Assembly: GCA_018240685.1 (NCBI GenBank)
Contig: JAFEFG010000009.1
Coordinates: forward strand, 1-63,602
DNA: 63,602 bases
Direction of reading: 5' to 3'
Source: Pseudomonadota bacterium
GTDB lineage: Bacteria > Pseudomonadota > Alphaproteobacteria > Reyranellales > Reyranellaceae
In this document: positions 45,983 to 58,872 of the stretch, piece by piece
How positions within the stretch are numbered: position 1 is the first letter of the stretch
Layout of the letters: each line of letters starts with the position of its first letter
The notes under the pieces: generated by a model
The model's input: only the letters and a program-made list of their open reading frames with translations
Told to the model about the DNA's origin: nothing
The model's database searches: none
Made by a program: the position numbers and the translations under genes

Positions 45983-47032
45983 GTGATCTCGGCACGTCAC
46001 CCGATGCCCGGCGTGCCGCGCGACACCCGACGGCGCATCGGCCTGCTGGGCGGCTCGTTCAACCCGGCGCACGAAGGCCACCTCCATGTCAGCCTGGAGG
46101 CGCTGAAGCGACTGGGCCTCGACGAGGTCTGGTGGCTCGTCTCGCCGCAGAACCCGCTGAAGAGCGGCGAAGGCATGGAACCGCTGCCGACGCGGCTCGC
46201 CCGCGCCAAGCAGCTCGCCCGCCACCCGCGCATCAAGGTCGAGGCGCCGGAGCTGCTGCTGGGCACGCGCTACACGCTCGACACGGTGCAGGCGCTGAAG
46301 CGGCTCTATCCGCAGGCCCGCTTCGTCTGGCTGATGGGGGCCGACATCCTGCCCCAGCTCGTGAATTGGGAAGGCTGGCGCGACCTCTTCGCCGCCGTCC
46401 CGATCGCGGCCTTCGCCCGGCCGGGCTGGAGCTATGCGGCACTGCAGTCGGCAGCCCCGCGCGCCTTCGCGCGCTTCCGGATCGATGCTGCCCAGGCGCG
46501 CCGGCTGGCGGATTGCGCACCGCCCGCCTGGTGTTTTATCCCAAGCCGTCTCGACAGCCATTCGGCAACGGCCATCCGGGCCGTGCGACCGAAACGCAGC
46601 AGAGCGAAAGGAAAGACCATCACCGACCCGACCCGCACGCTTCCCGACCGAAGCAAGACCGCCGACGCCGTGCTCGCGCTGGTGCGGCGCTCCCTGGAAG
46701 ACGACAAGGCCGAGGACATCGTCGCCATCGACCTCAAGGGCAAGTCCGCCTTCGCCGACTACATGGTGATCGCGTCGGGGCGTTCGACCCGCCAGGTCGT
46801 GGCCATCGCCGACCATCTCGCCGAGAGGCTGAAGCACGCGGGCTATGGCCCTATTCCTGTTGAGGGCAAACAGGGCGGCGACTGGGTGCTGGTCGACGGC
46901 GGCGACGTCGTGGTCCACGTCTTCCGCCCCGAGACGCGCGCCTTCTACGCGCTCGAAAAGATGTGGGCCCTGGAGAACGAGGCCGCCGCCAAGCCCAAGG
47001 CCGCCCGGGCCCGGCGCAAGCGGACGACCTGA
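45983..47032 (+). CDS. nadD: Nicotinate-nucleotide adenylyltransferase in one frame with ribosome silencing factor
   Basis: A single 349-codon frame. The first ~205 residues are NadD, which makes deamido-NAD: RIGLLGGSFNPAHEGHLH with the (H/T)xGH-type nucleotidyltransferase motif, VWWLVSPQNPLK, FVWLMGADILPQL and the C-terminal SHSATAIRA. A basic 20-residue linker (RPKRSRAKGK) then runs without a stop into a full RsfS domain. Normally these are two adjacent genes. The GTG at 45983 follows GAGG; ATG 46004 is an alternative. Either a fusion protein is made, or rsfS is initiated internally at a non-standard codon. Confidence 0.85.
   Translation: MISARHPMPGVPRDTRRRIGLLGGSFNPAHEGHLHVSLEALKRLGLDEVWWLVSPQNPLKSGEGMEPLPTRLARAKQLARHPRIKVEAPELLLGTRYTLDTVQALKRLYPQARFVWLMGADILPQLVNWEGWRDLFAAVPIAAFARPGWSYAALQSAAPRAFARFRIDAAQARRLADCAPPAWCFIPSRLDSHSATAIRAVRPKRSRAKGKTITDPTRTLPDRSKTADAVLALVRRSLEDDKAEDIVAIDLKGKSAFADYMVIASGRSTRQVVAIADHLAERLKHAGYGPIPVEGKQGGDWVLVDGGDVVVHVFRPETRAFYALEKMWALENEAAAKPKAARARRKRTT
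46619..47032 (+). CDS. rsfS: Ribosome silencing factor RsfS, segment of the nadD frame
   Basis: A 137-codon segment with the complete RsfS/Iojap fold: RSLEDDKAEDIVAIDLKGKSAFADYMVIASGRS and PVEGKQGGDWVLVDGGDVVVHVFRPETRAFYALEKMW. The protein binds L14 and blocks subunit joining under starvation. An independent start would be expected at 46619, where AAAGGAAAG at 46607-46615 stands 6 bases ahead of ATC-ACC-GAC; the codon is ATC instead of ATG. No ATG, GTG or TTG occurs at a suitable place. Read-through from nadD remains the simplest formal reading. Confidence 0.7.
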   Translation: MTDPTRTLPDRSKTADAVLALVRRSLEDDKAEDIVAIDLKGKSAFADYMVIASGRSTRQVVAIADHLAERLKHAGYGPIPVEGKQGGDWVLVDGGDVVVHVFRPETRAFYALEKMWALENEAAAKPKAARARRKRTT

Positions 47033-47037
47033 CCGCC

Positions 47038-47496
47038 GTGAAGCTCACGATCGCCGCCATCGGCCGCGCCAGCCGCGGCCCCGAGCGGGATCTCTACGAA
47101 CATTACGCCGGCCGCATCCGCTGGCCGCTCGCCCTGCGGGAACTCGAGGAGAAGCGCAAGCTCGCCCCGGCCGAGATGGTGCGGCGGGAAGGCGAACTCC
47201 TGCTGGGAGCCGTGCCGCCGGGAGCCGTGCTGGTCGCGCTGGACCGCCGCGGCAAGCAGCTCGACAGCGAGGCCTTTGCCCGCCGCCTGGAGCGCTGGCG
47301 CGACAATTCCGTGACAGACGTCGCCTTCCTGATCGGGGGGCCGGACGGGCACGGCGAAGCCCTGCTCGGAAAGGCCTCGCTGGTGCTGTCCTTCGGGGCC
47401 ATGACCTGGCCGCACCAGCTCGCCCGGGCGATGCTCGCCGAGCAAATCTACAGAAGCCAGCAGCTATTGGCCGGCCACCCCTATCACAGGGCGTGA
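47038..47496 (+). CDS. rlmH: 23S rRNA (pseudouridine1915-N3)-methyltransferase
   Basis: A 152-residue SPOUT methyltransferase modifying helix 69 of 23S rRNA. The knot region FLIGGPDGHGEALL, then LSFGAMTWPHQLARAMLAEQIYRSQQLLAGHPYH, is the RlmH C-terminus with its conserved final His-Tyr-His-Arg. Start GTG at 47038 lies 5 bases after the rsfS stop and gives the usual length; the upstream frame belongs to the preceding gene in another phase. Confidence 0.95.
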   Translation: MKLTIAAIGRASRGPERDLYEHYAGRIRWPLALRELEEKRKLAPAEMVRREGELLLGAVPPGAVLVALDRRGKQLDSEAFARRLERWRDNSVTDVAFLIGGPDGHGEALLGKASLVLSFGAMTWPHQLARAMLAEQIYRSQQLLAGHPYHRA

Positions 47497-47550
47497 CGAA
47501 GCGTCGATTTTGCCTCTGTTCTGACGAAAAACCGGGACTAAATTGGTGCC

Positions 47551-48141
47551 ATGCACCCAGTCCTTTCCAGGCCCGTCGTCGCTCTGGTCGCCCTTGCCGT
47601 GGCGGCCGCCTCGACCGTGGCGGTGGCCCAGACCCCGACCGCGGACACGCCTGCGGTCAAGCCCGTGCGCAGCATCCCCTATGTCTCGATCATCGGGCCG
47701 GACGGAAAACAGCGCAATTACGAGACCAATGCCATCCCGCTGCTCTACAACCGCGCCTGCTTCGGCTGGCGCATGTATCTCGGCGGCCCCAACCGCACCG
47801 TGTCGCTGACCGAGGTGCTGACGACCTCTCAGCCGGCCGAGCAGGTGATCGCCGGCCCCGAGACGGAAGTGAGCGCTGACAAGACGAAGGCGACCACCCG
47901 CATGCGCGAGGTCGTGCAGGACGGCGTGCTTCAACGCTCCTGGTGCATCATCCCGGGCGATCCGCCGGGCACCTACACCTACGACATCACGATCGACGGC
48001 GAGCCGCGCGGCGAGTTCGTGTTCTGCGCCATCGAGATCCCCGACCAGAATCCCAACATCGACCCGCGCGACCTGCATTGCCCGAACAAGTTCAATTCGG
48101 TCGAGCGCATGCGCCCCTCCAGAAACCCCAAGGCGTCCTGA
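47551..48141 (+). CDS. Secreted protein of unknown function
   Basis: A 196-residue exported protein with a signal peptide ending at TVAVAQTP. The mature part contains four Cys (ACFGWRM, SWCIIPGD, VFCAIE, HCPNKF) that could form two disulfides, and a beta-rich middle section. I recognise no family. It stands between rlmH and gpmI, and its stop overlaps the gpmI start as TGATG, so it is translationally coupled to a glycolytic enzyme, an odd pairing that may be purely positional. Confidence 0.8.
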   Translation: MHPVLSRPVVALVALAVAAASTVAVAQTPTADTPAVKPVRSIPYVSIIGPDGKQRNYETNAIPLLYNRACFGWRMYLGGPNRTVSLTEVLTTSQPAEQVIAGPETEVSADKTKATTRMREVVQDGVLQRSWCIIPGDPPGTYTYDITIDGEPRGEFVFCAIEIPDQNPNIDPRDLHCPNKFNSVERMRPSRNPKAS

Positions 48142-49733
48142 TGGCTTCTCGTCCCCGCCCCGCCGTCCTCTGCATCCTGGACGGCTGGGGCTTCCGCACC
48201 GATCCGCGCGACAACGCCATCCTCGACGCCCGCACGCCCAACTACGACCGTCTGGTCGCAACCTGCCCGCAGGGCCTGATCGACGCGTCGGAGACCTTCG
48301 TCGGCCTGCCCAAGGGACAGATGGGCAATTCCGAGGTCGGCCACATGAACCTCGGCGCCGGCCGGGTCGCCGTGCCTGACCTGCCGCGCATCGACAAGGC
48401 GATCGAGGACGGCTCGCTCGTCCATAACGAGATCCTGACCGGCCTCATCGCCGCCCTGAAGAAAGACGGCGGCGCCTGCCATCTGATGGGACTCGCCTCG
48501 CCCGGCGGCGTGCATGCCCACCAGGATCATCTCGTCGCCCTCGCCAACATGATCGCGGGCGCCGGCGTGCCCGTCTGGATCCACGCCTTCCTCGACGGGC
48601 GCGACATGCCGCCCCGCAGTGCGCACGAATGCCTGCAGGCGATCCTGCCCGCCCTCAAGCCGGGCCTGCCGATCCGGTTCGCCACCGTGACCGGGCGCTT
48701 CTATGCCATGGACCGCGACAAGCGCTGGGACCGCGTGAGCGCCGCCTACGACGCGATGGTCGATGCCAAGGGCGCGGCCACGGCTGCGACCCCCGATCAG
48801 GCGGTCGACCGGGCCTATGCGGCCGACAAGAGCGACGAGTTCGTCGAACCCACGGTGATCACGGGCTACGAGGGCATGAAGGACGGCGATGCCCTCCTGA
48901 TGTTCAATTACCGCTCCGACCGTGCCCGCGAAATCCTCACTGCGCTACTCGATCCGATGTTCGACGGCTTCCCGCGCCACCGCGTCGTGACGTTCGCCGA
49001 TGCCGTCGGCATGGTTGAATATTCAGCCGCCCTGAACGGGTTCCTCAAGACGCTGTTCCCGCCGGTCGCGATCAGGATGGGCCTCGGCGAGACGGTCGCC
49101 CGCGCAGGCCTCAGGCAGTTGCGCATCGCCGAGACGGAGAAGTACGCCCACGTGACGTTCTTCTTCAACGGCGGCGAGGAGCGGCAGTTCGAGGGCGAGG
49201 ATCGCATCCTCGTGCCCTCGCCCAAGGTCCAGACCTACGACCTGAAGCCCGAGATGAGCGCGCCCGAGGTCACCGACAAGCTCGTCGAGGCGATCGGATC
49301 GGGCAGGTACGACCTGATCGTGGTGAACTACGCCAATACCGACATGGTGGGCCATTCCGGCGAGCTGCCGGCGGCCATCAAGGCGGTCGAAGCCGTCGAT
49401 GCCTGTCTGGGCCGACTCATGGAGGCGGTGAAGAAGGCGGGTGGCGTCCTGCTGGTGACGGCCGATCACGGCAATGCCGAGCAGATGTTCGACCCGGTTA
49501 CCGGCCAGAAACACACCCAGCACACCCTGAACCGGGTTCCGGCCCTGCTGTTCAACGCTCCCGCCGAGGTCCGGTCGCTGGCGGACGGCAAGCTGGCCGA
49601 CGTCGCCCCGACCATGCTGGCACTGATGGACATGCCGCAACCCGCGGAAATGACTGGTCATTCGCTGCTTTCCCGGGCCGCCCGCCCGGCCGTCCTGGCA
49701 GCGCCCCATCTGGCCGCCGCCGCTTCAGCATGA
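48141..49733 (+). CDS. gpmI: 2,3-bisphosphoglycerate-independent phosphoglycerate mutase
   Basis: A 530-residue manganese enzyme interconverting 3- and 2-phosphoglycerate. The alkaline-phosphatase-like start is VLCILDGWGFR, the phosphoserine nucleophile lies in KGQMGNSEVGHMNLGAGR, substrate-binding HAFLDGRDMPPRSA follows, and metal ligands are in NYANTDMVGHSG and TADHGNAEQM. ATG at 48141 overlaps the previous stop by one base. In many alphaproteobacteria an envC-like gene lies between gpmI and ctpA; it is absent here. Confidence 0.97.
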   Translation: MASRPRPAVLCILDGWGFRTDPRDNAILDARTPNYDRLVATCPQGLIDASETFVGLPKGQMGNSEVGHMNLGAGRVAVPDLPRIDKAIEDGSLVHNEILTGLIAALKKDGGACHLMGLASPGGVHAHQDHLVALANMIAGAGVPVWIHAFLDGRDMPPRSAHECLQAILPALKPGLPIRFATVTGRFYAMDRDKRWDRVSAAYDAMVDAKGAATAATPDQAVDRAYAADKSDEFVEPTVITGYEGMKDGDALLMFNYRSDRAREILTALLDPMFDGFPRHRVVTFADAVGMVEYSAALNGFLKTLFPPVAIRMGLGETVARAGLRQLRIAETEKYAHVTFFFNGGEERQFEGEDRILVPSPKVQTYDLKPEMSAPEVTDKLVEAIGSGRYDLIVVNYANTDMVGHSGELPAAIKAVEAVDACLGRLMEAVKKAGGVLLVTADHGNAEQMFDPVTGQKHTQHTLNRVPALLFNAPAEVRSLADGKLADVAPTMLALMDMPQPAEMTGHSLLSRAARPAVLAAPHLAAAASA

Positions 49734-49863
49734 ATGTGAAGTCCCGTGAGAGCCACGTCGCCTTGATCCCGCCAAAGACGCGCGGGTATCTTAGCCCCCA
49801 ACGCCCCTTGACCCTTTTCGCCCAGCCGGTTTGCGGCGGGCATTGTTCTGCAAAGGCCTTCCG

Positions 49864-51255
<1,392 letters not shown>

Positions 51256-51273
51256 TCCGAGCACTGACGGGCC

Positions 51274-52392
51274 ATGGCCGAGGAGCCGGGCAAGGGTCTT
51301 GTCCGGTGGCGGCCGCCCCGGAGCGCACTGAAGAATCCGATCACCGCCTACGCGCTGGTGATCGGGTTGACGGCAGCCTGCGCCGGGCTGGCCTATGCCT
51401 TCGTCGACCGTCCTGCCCCGCCGAGCGGGACCGTCGCCGCGGCTGCGCCGGCGCCTGCCCCGCCGAAGGCCGCGGTCTCGCTCAAGCTGCCGGCGCGGCC
51501 GCGGCAGCCGCTCCATTTCCGTACCCTGACGCTCGCCGAGCGTGACGACCTGGTCGAGGTGACGCCGGACGGGCTGCGCCTGCCCAAGATCGCGTCGGAC
51601 GGCTGGATGCCCTGGATCGCCTATGCCCGGCGCTACGATCCCGACGGGCCGGCGGCGCGCGTCGGCCTGCTGATGATCAACCTCGGTGCCGACGAGGCGC
51701 TGATGCGCCGCGCCATCGACGACCTGCCGGGCGAAGTCAGCCTTGCCTTCCTTCCCGGCACGCCCGACCTGCCCGCCTGGATGAAGCGCGCCCATGCGCG
51801 CGACCATGAGACCTATCTGATGATGCCGGTGGACGACCCCGGCGGCATCGGCGAGCGCGGCATCCGTCCCATCGATCCGGCCGCCGACGGCGACGAGAAC
51901 GTCCGCCGCCTGCGCGAGGCCATGGCGCGCGGCGAGGGCTATGTCGGCTTCGTCATGCCGGCCGCCGAGCAGGTCTCGCGTTCCGAGACCGTCGCGCGGC
52001 CGTTGGTAAAGGAGATCGCCGATCGCGGCCTGGCCCTGGTCGAGATCGATCCCGGGGCAACGCCGTCGGCCATGTACGGCCTTACCATCGAGCTCGGCGT
52101 GGGCTACGCGCGCACCTCGACCGTCCTCGACTACAAGCTTGCGCGCCACGGCATCGACGGCAATCTCGACCGCCTGGCCGAATGGGTCGGCGAGAGCTGG
52201 CCCGGCCGGCCGCCGCGGCACGACTTCGGCGTGCTGCAGCCGGACAATGGGGCAATCGATGCCATCGTCGCCTGGCGCCAGCGGCTCGCCCGGCAGAACA
52301 CGGTGGCCTTTGTGCCCATCATCGGCCATTTCGAATGCCGCACCGCCTGCATGAACCGCCTGCGCGCCCAGCCGGATCAATTGAGACCATGA
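51274..52392 (+). CDS. Divergent polysaccharide deacetylase family protein (YibQ-like)
   Basis: A 372-residue protein with one N-terminal membrane anchor (YALVIGLTAACAGLAYAFV, about residues 26-45), a Pro/Ala linker and a NodB-like domain: VGLLMINLGADEALMRRAIDDLPGEVSLAFLPGTPDL, then HARDHETYLMMPVDDPGGIGERGI. This divergent family (DUF610) is conserved after ctpA in alphaproteobacteria and is presumed to act in the envelope; classical metal ligands are only partly present. It overlaps rppH by ATGA and starts 18 bases after ctpA. Confidence 0.88.
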   Translation: MAEEPGKGLVRWRPPRSALKNPITAYALVIGLTAACAGLAYAFVDRPAPPSGTVAAAAPAPAPPKAAVSLKLPARPRQPLHFRTLTLAERDDLVEVTPDGLRLPKIASDGWMPWIAYARRYDPDGPAARVGLLMINLGADEALMRRAIDDLPGEVSLAFLPGTPDLPAWMKRAHARDHETYLMMPVDDPGGIGERGIRPIDPAADGDENVRRLREAMARGEGYVGFVMPAAEQVSRSETVARPLVKEIADRGLALVEIDPGATPSAMYGLTIELGVGYARTSTVLDYKLARHGIDGNLDRLAEWVGESWPGRPPRHDFGVLQPDNGAIDAIVAWRQRLARQNTVAFVPIIGHFECRTACMNRLRAQPDQLRP

Positions 52393-52862
52393 CCCACGAC
52401 GTCCCCAAGTTCTATCGCCCCAATGTCGGGCTGATGCTGATTTCGGCCGACCGGCGCATCTTCGTGGGCGAGCGTGCCGGCATGCCCGGCGCCTGGCAGA
52501 TGCCGCAGGGCGGCGTCGACCCCGGCGAAACGCCCCTGGAGGCGGCCTGCCGCGAGCTTGCGGAGGAGGTCGGCACGGCCCGCGCGCTGCTGCTGCGCGA
52601 GAGCCGCGACTGGCTCACCTACGACTTCCCGCCCGAACTCGACCTGAAGCGCTGGCACGGGCGCTGGCGCGGCCAGGCGCAGAAGTGGTTCGCGCTGGCC
52701 TTCACGGGGCGCGACGAGGACATCGACATCCACGCGCACGACCACGAGTTCGACGCCTGGAAGTGGGCCCGGCCCGCCGAACTGATCGAGCTGATCGTGC
52801 CGTTCAAGCGGCCGGTCTACGAGGCCGTGCTGAAGGAGTTCGAGGACCTGCTGGTCCGGTAG
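52389..52862 (+). CDS. rppH: RNA pyrophosphohydrolase
   Basis: A 157-residue Nudix enzyme that removes pyrophosphate from mRNA 5' ends and so triggers RNase E decay. The opening FYRPNVGLMLISADRRIFVGER, the Nudix box GGVDPGETPLEAACRELAEE followed by VGT, and the WHGRWRGQAQKWFALAFTGRDEDI region are RppH hallmarks, including the Phe and Trp that stack on the RNA base. ATG overlaps the preceding stop by four bases. Confidence 0.95.
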   Translation: MTHDVPKFYRPNVGLMLISADRRIFVGERAGMPGAWQMPQGGVDPGETPLEAACRELAEEVGTARALLLRESRDWLTYDFPPELDLKRWHGRWRGQAQKWFALAFTGRDEDIDIHAHDHEFDAWKWARPAELIELIVPFKRPVYEAVLKEFEDLLVR

Positions 52863-52887
52863 CGCCGGCGGGTCAGCGCCCGCGGTT

Positions 52888-53706
52888 CTACGCGCCCTCT
52901 GCCGCGAGCCGAGTCGAGCGGCGGCGCAGGAACCACAGGCCGAGCCGCGTCAGCAGGGTGTTCAGCCGGCCCTGCGGCTGCAGCCCCACGGCCTTCAACA
53001 CCATGGCGATCGCGCGCTGCACGTGGGTCGGACGATAGAGCGGGTAGGCGCGGCGGGCATAGGCCTCCATCGCGCGCTTGCGGTCGTACACCGCGCCCTC
53101 GGGCGCGTTGGCGGCGAAGTAGGCGTAGGCAAGCTCGTCGTCCTCGCTCTCGGCCAGGCGGCCCCAGCCGATCCGCAACCGCGCGAACTTGCCGAGCTGA
53201 TCGCGCTCCAGGCAGCGGCGCAGGTGATCGTAGAAGAGCTTGTAGTGGCGGAACTCGTCGGCCGCGATCTTGGCGCAGATCTGCTTCAGCACCGGCTCGG
53301 CCGTCGCATCCTTGAGCGCGCTGTAATAGGAGCTGGTGCCGGTCTCGACGATGCAGCGCGCCAGCATCTCGCCGGCCTGGCTGCCGCGCACCGACGTCGT
53401 CACATCGAGCACGATCTGGTAGCCCTTGCGGAACCGCTCGAAGGCGGCATCGAAATCCCAGCCGGGATCGGCGAGCTGCGCCCAGCGGCCGAGCGCCATG
53501 CCGTGCTGGACCTCTTCGTCGGCCCAGCGGTCCACGTCCTGAACCACGACCGGATCGTCGGCGAACACCCGGTTGAGATAGATGCGGTAATCGCCGCCGT
53601 TGCGCTCGACCATGGCCGCGGCCTTGATGTTGCGCAGGATCTCCAGGTCCACCTTCGAGGCATCGAAGCGGTCCCAAGCGATCGAGTCGAGTGTCCAGTT
53701 ACCCAT
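52888..53706 (-). CDS. Ferritin-like di-iron protein
   Basis: A 272-residue mainly alpha-helical protein. A full di-iron ligand set can be traced: Glu34, Glu65-x-x-His68 (DEEVQHG), Glu121 and Glu151-x-x-His154 (DEFRHYK), the pattern of ferritin-like oxidoreductases and acyl-ACP-desaturase relatives. The C-terminal 100 residues are basic and end RRRSTRLAAEGA. No export signal. Homologues are annotated only as ferritin-like; the reaction is unknown. It lies downstream of the ATP synthase operon on the same strand, beyond a terminator. Confidence 0.78.
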   Translation of the reverse strand: MGNWTLDSIAWDRFDASKVDLEILRNIKAAAMVERNGGDYRIYLNRVFADDPVVVQDVDRWADEEVQHGMALGRWAQLADPGWDFDAAFERFRKGYQIVLDVTTSVRGSQAGEMLARCIVETGTSSYYSALKDATAEPVLKQICAKIAADEFRHYKLFYDHLRRCLERDQLGKFARLRIGWGRLAESEDDELAYAYFAANAPEGAVYDRKRAMEAYARRAYPLYRPTHVQRAIAMVLKAVGLQPQGRLNTLLTRLGLWFLRRRSTRLAAEGA

Positions 53707-53740
53707 GGTTCAGAGCCCTCGGCGATCGTCGTCCAACCGT

Positions 53741-53766
53741 AATAAAGCGGCCCCGCGGCCAGCTTT
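53741..53766 (-). terminator. Terminator of the ATP synthase operon
   Basis: On the minus strand AAAGC-T-GGCC pairs with GGCCGCTTT (53766-53757 with 53752-53744; one bulged base, 4-base loop) and runs into TTTATT. It lies between the atpC stop and the ferritin-like gene. Confidence 0.6.
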
Positions 53767-53818
53767 CAATGGGGTCGCCGGGGACAGTTCGACAGATTAT
53801 TTCGCGCAGGGTCTCAAA

Positions 53819-54232
53819 TCAGCGGGTGGCGTAGTACGCTTGGGCCCGCTGCAGCTCCCTGGCGATCGCCAGATCCTTGGTCGCCGCCGCCCGCTCCGCG
53901 TCGTTCGCCGCGTCCATCAGGTCTTCCTCGGCGGTGCGCTCGCGCTGGGCCAGATACTCGGCGGTGGCCTCCTCGAAGGGGATCGCCTCCTCCGCCAGCA
54001 CGGTGCAACGCTCCGGCGTCACCTCGGCAAAGCCGCCGGCGACGACGAAGCGCCGCTCGACCTTGTTGCCCTGGTAGACTTCGAGCACGCCGGGGCGGAC
54101 CGTCGAGATCAGGGGGGCATGGCCCTCCAGGACGCCGAAGTCGCCTTCGCTGCCCGGCACCACGACCATGTCGGCCTCGATGGCGAGCAACTCGCGCTCC
54201 GGCATGACCAGGCGGAAGGAGAACTTGGCCAT
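53819..54232 (-). CDS. atpC: ATP synthase F1 subunit epsilon
   Basis: A 137-residue subunit of the rotor stalk. The beta-sandwich reads FRLVMPERELLAIEADMVVVPGSEGDFGVLEGHAPLISTVRPGVL, and RFVVAGGFAEVTPERCTVLAEEA closes it. A short C-terminal two-helix region follows, which in other species inhibits ATP hydrolysis. It is last in the atpHAGDC operon, 2 bases after atpD. Confidence 0.97.
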   Translation of the reverse strand: MAKFSFRLVMPERELLAIEADMVVVPGSEGDFGVLEGHAPLISTVRPGVLEVYQGNKVERRFVVAGGFAEVTPERCTVLAEEAIPFEEATAEYLAQRERTAEEDLMDAANDAERAAATKDLAIARELQRAQAYYATR

Positions 54233-54234
54233 GA

Positions 54235-56578
<2,344 letters not shown>

Positions 56579-56595
56579 TGGAGCTCGGCGATCCC

Positions 56596-58122
<1,527 letters not shown>

Positions 58123-58686
58123 TTAGGCAACTCCCTTCATGGCAAGCTGCAGGCGCTGCAGCTTGCTGCGGATGGACGAATCGAACAGGCGCGAACCGAC
58201 TTTCACGACGAGGCCGCCGAGAATGTCCGGGTCCACGTGCGCATCGATGGAAACCTTGGCGCCGCCCAGCACGCCGCGCAGCGTGTCGGTGAGCTGCTGG
58301 AGCTGCGCCTCGGTGAGCGGAACGGCACTGGTGACGGCGGCCGTGGTCTCGCCGCGGCGGCGGGCCAGCTCGGCCAGGAAGGCCGAGGCCATCGCCGGCA
58401 GCTCGCGGGCGCGGCCGTTGGCGGCAACGGCACCGACGAAATTGCGGGTCAGCCCCTGGATGCCGACGGCATCGAGGACCGCCAGCAGGCCCTTGCTCTG
58501 CGCGGCACGGCCGATGACGGGGCTCGCGATCAGTCGGGCGAGATCGGCGCTTTCGGCGACGAGCTTGCGGATGGTGGCCAGATCCTGCGCGACCTGGTCG
58601 AGCGCGCGGGCATTGTCCGCCAGATCGAAGAGCGCACTGGCATAACGGCCGGCAACGCCTGATGTATCCGCTGCTGCGTTTGACAC
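58123..58686 (-). CDS. atpH: ATP synthase F1 subunit delta
   Basis: A 187-residue stator (OSCP) subunit. GVAGRYASALFDLADNARALDQV is the typical start, with FVGAVAANGRARELP in the middle and DPDILGGLVVKVGSRLFDSSIRSKLQRLQLAM at the end. GTG at 58686 follows GGGGAGAGG by 8 bases; the upstream extension lacks similarity. It is the first gene of atpHAGDC, so the promoter should lie in 58687-58872. Confidence 0.96.
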   Translation of the reverse strand: MSNAAADTSGVAGRYASALFDLADNARALDQVAQDLATIRKLVAESADLARLIASPVIGRAAQSKGLLAVLDAVGIQGLTRNFVGAVAANGRARELPAMASAFLAELARRRGETTAAVTSAVPLTEAQLQQLTDTLRGVLGGAKVSIDAHVDPDILGGLVVKVGSRLFDSSIRSKLQRLQLAMKGVA

Positions 58687-58872
58687 GTCGAAAGCCTCTC
58701 CCCTGCCCATTCCGGCTGGCAAGCCCTTGAAAAACCAAGTTCTTTCCCGGCAGAACGCCCCCATTGTCTTGCGTCGCCCCGGGCCGGAAAAGCGCGCGTT
58801 GCTACCATGCGCCCATCGTCGCTGCAAGGTCACCAAAGGCCCATTTTACCAGCCTTTTCCGCATCCCCCTCT

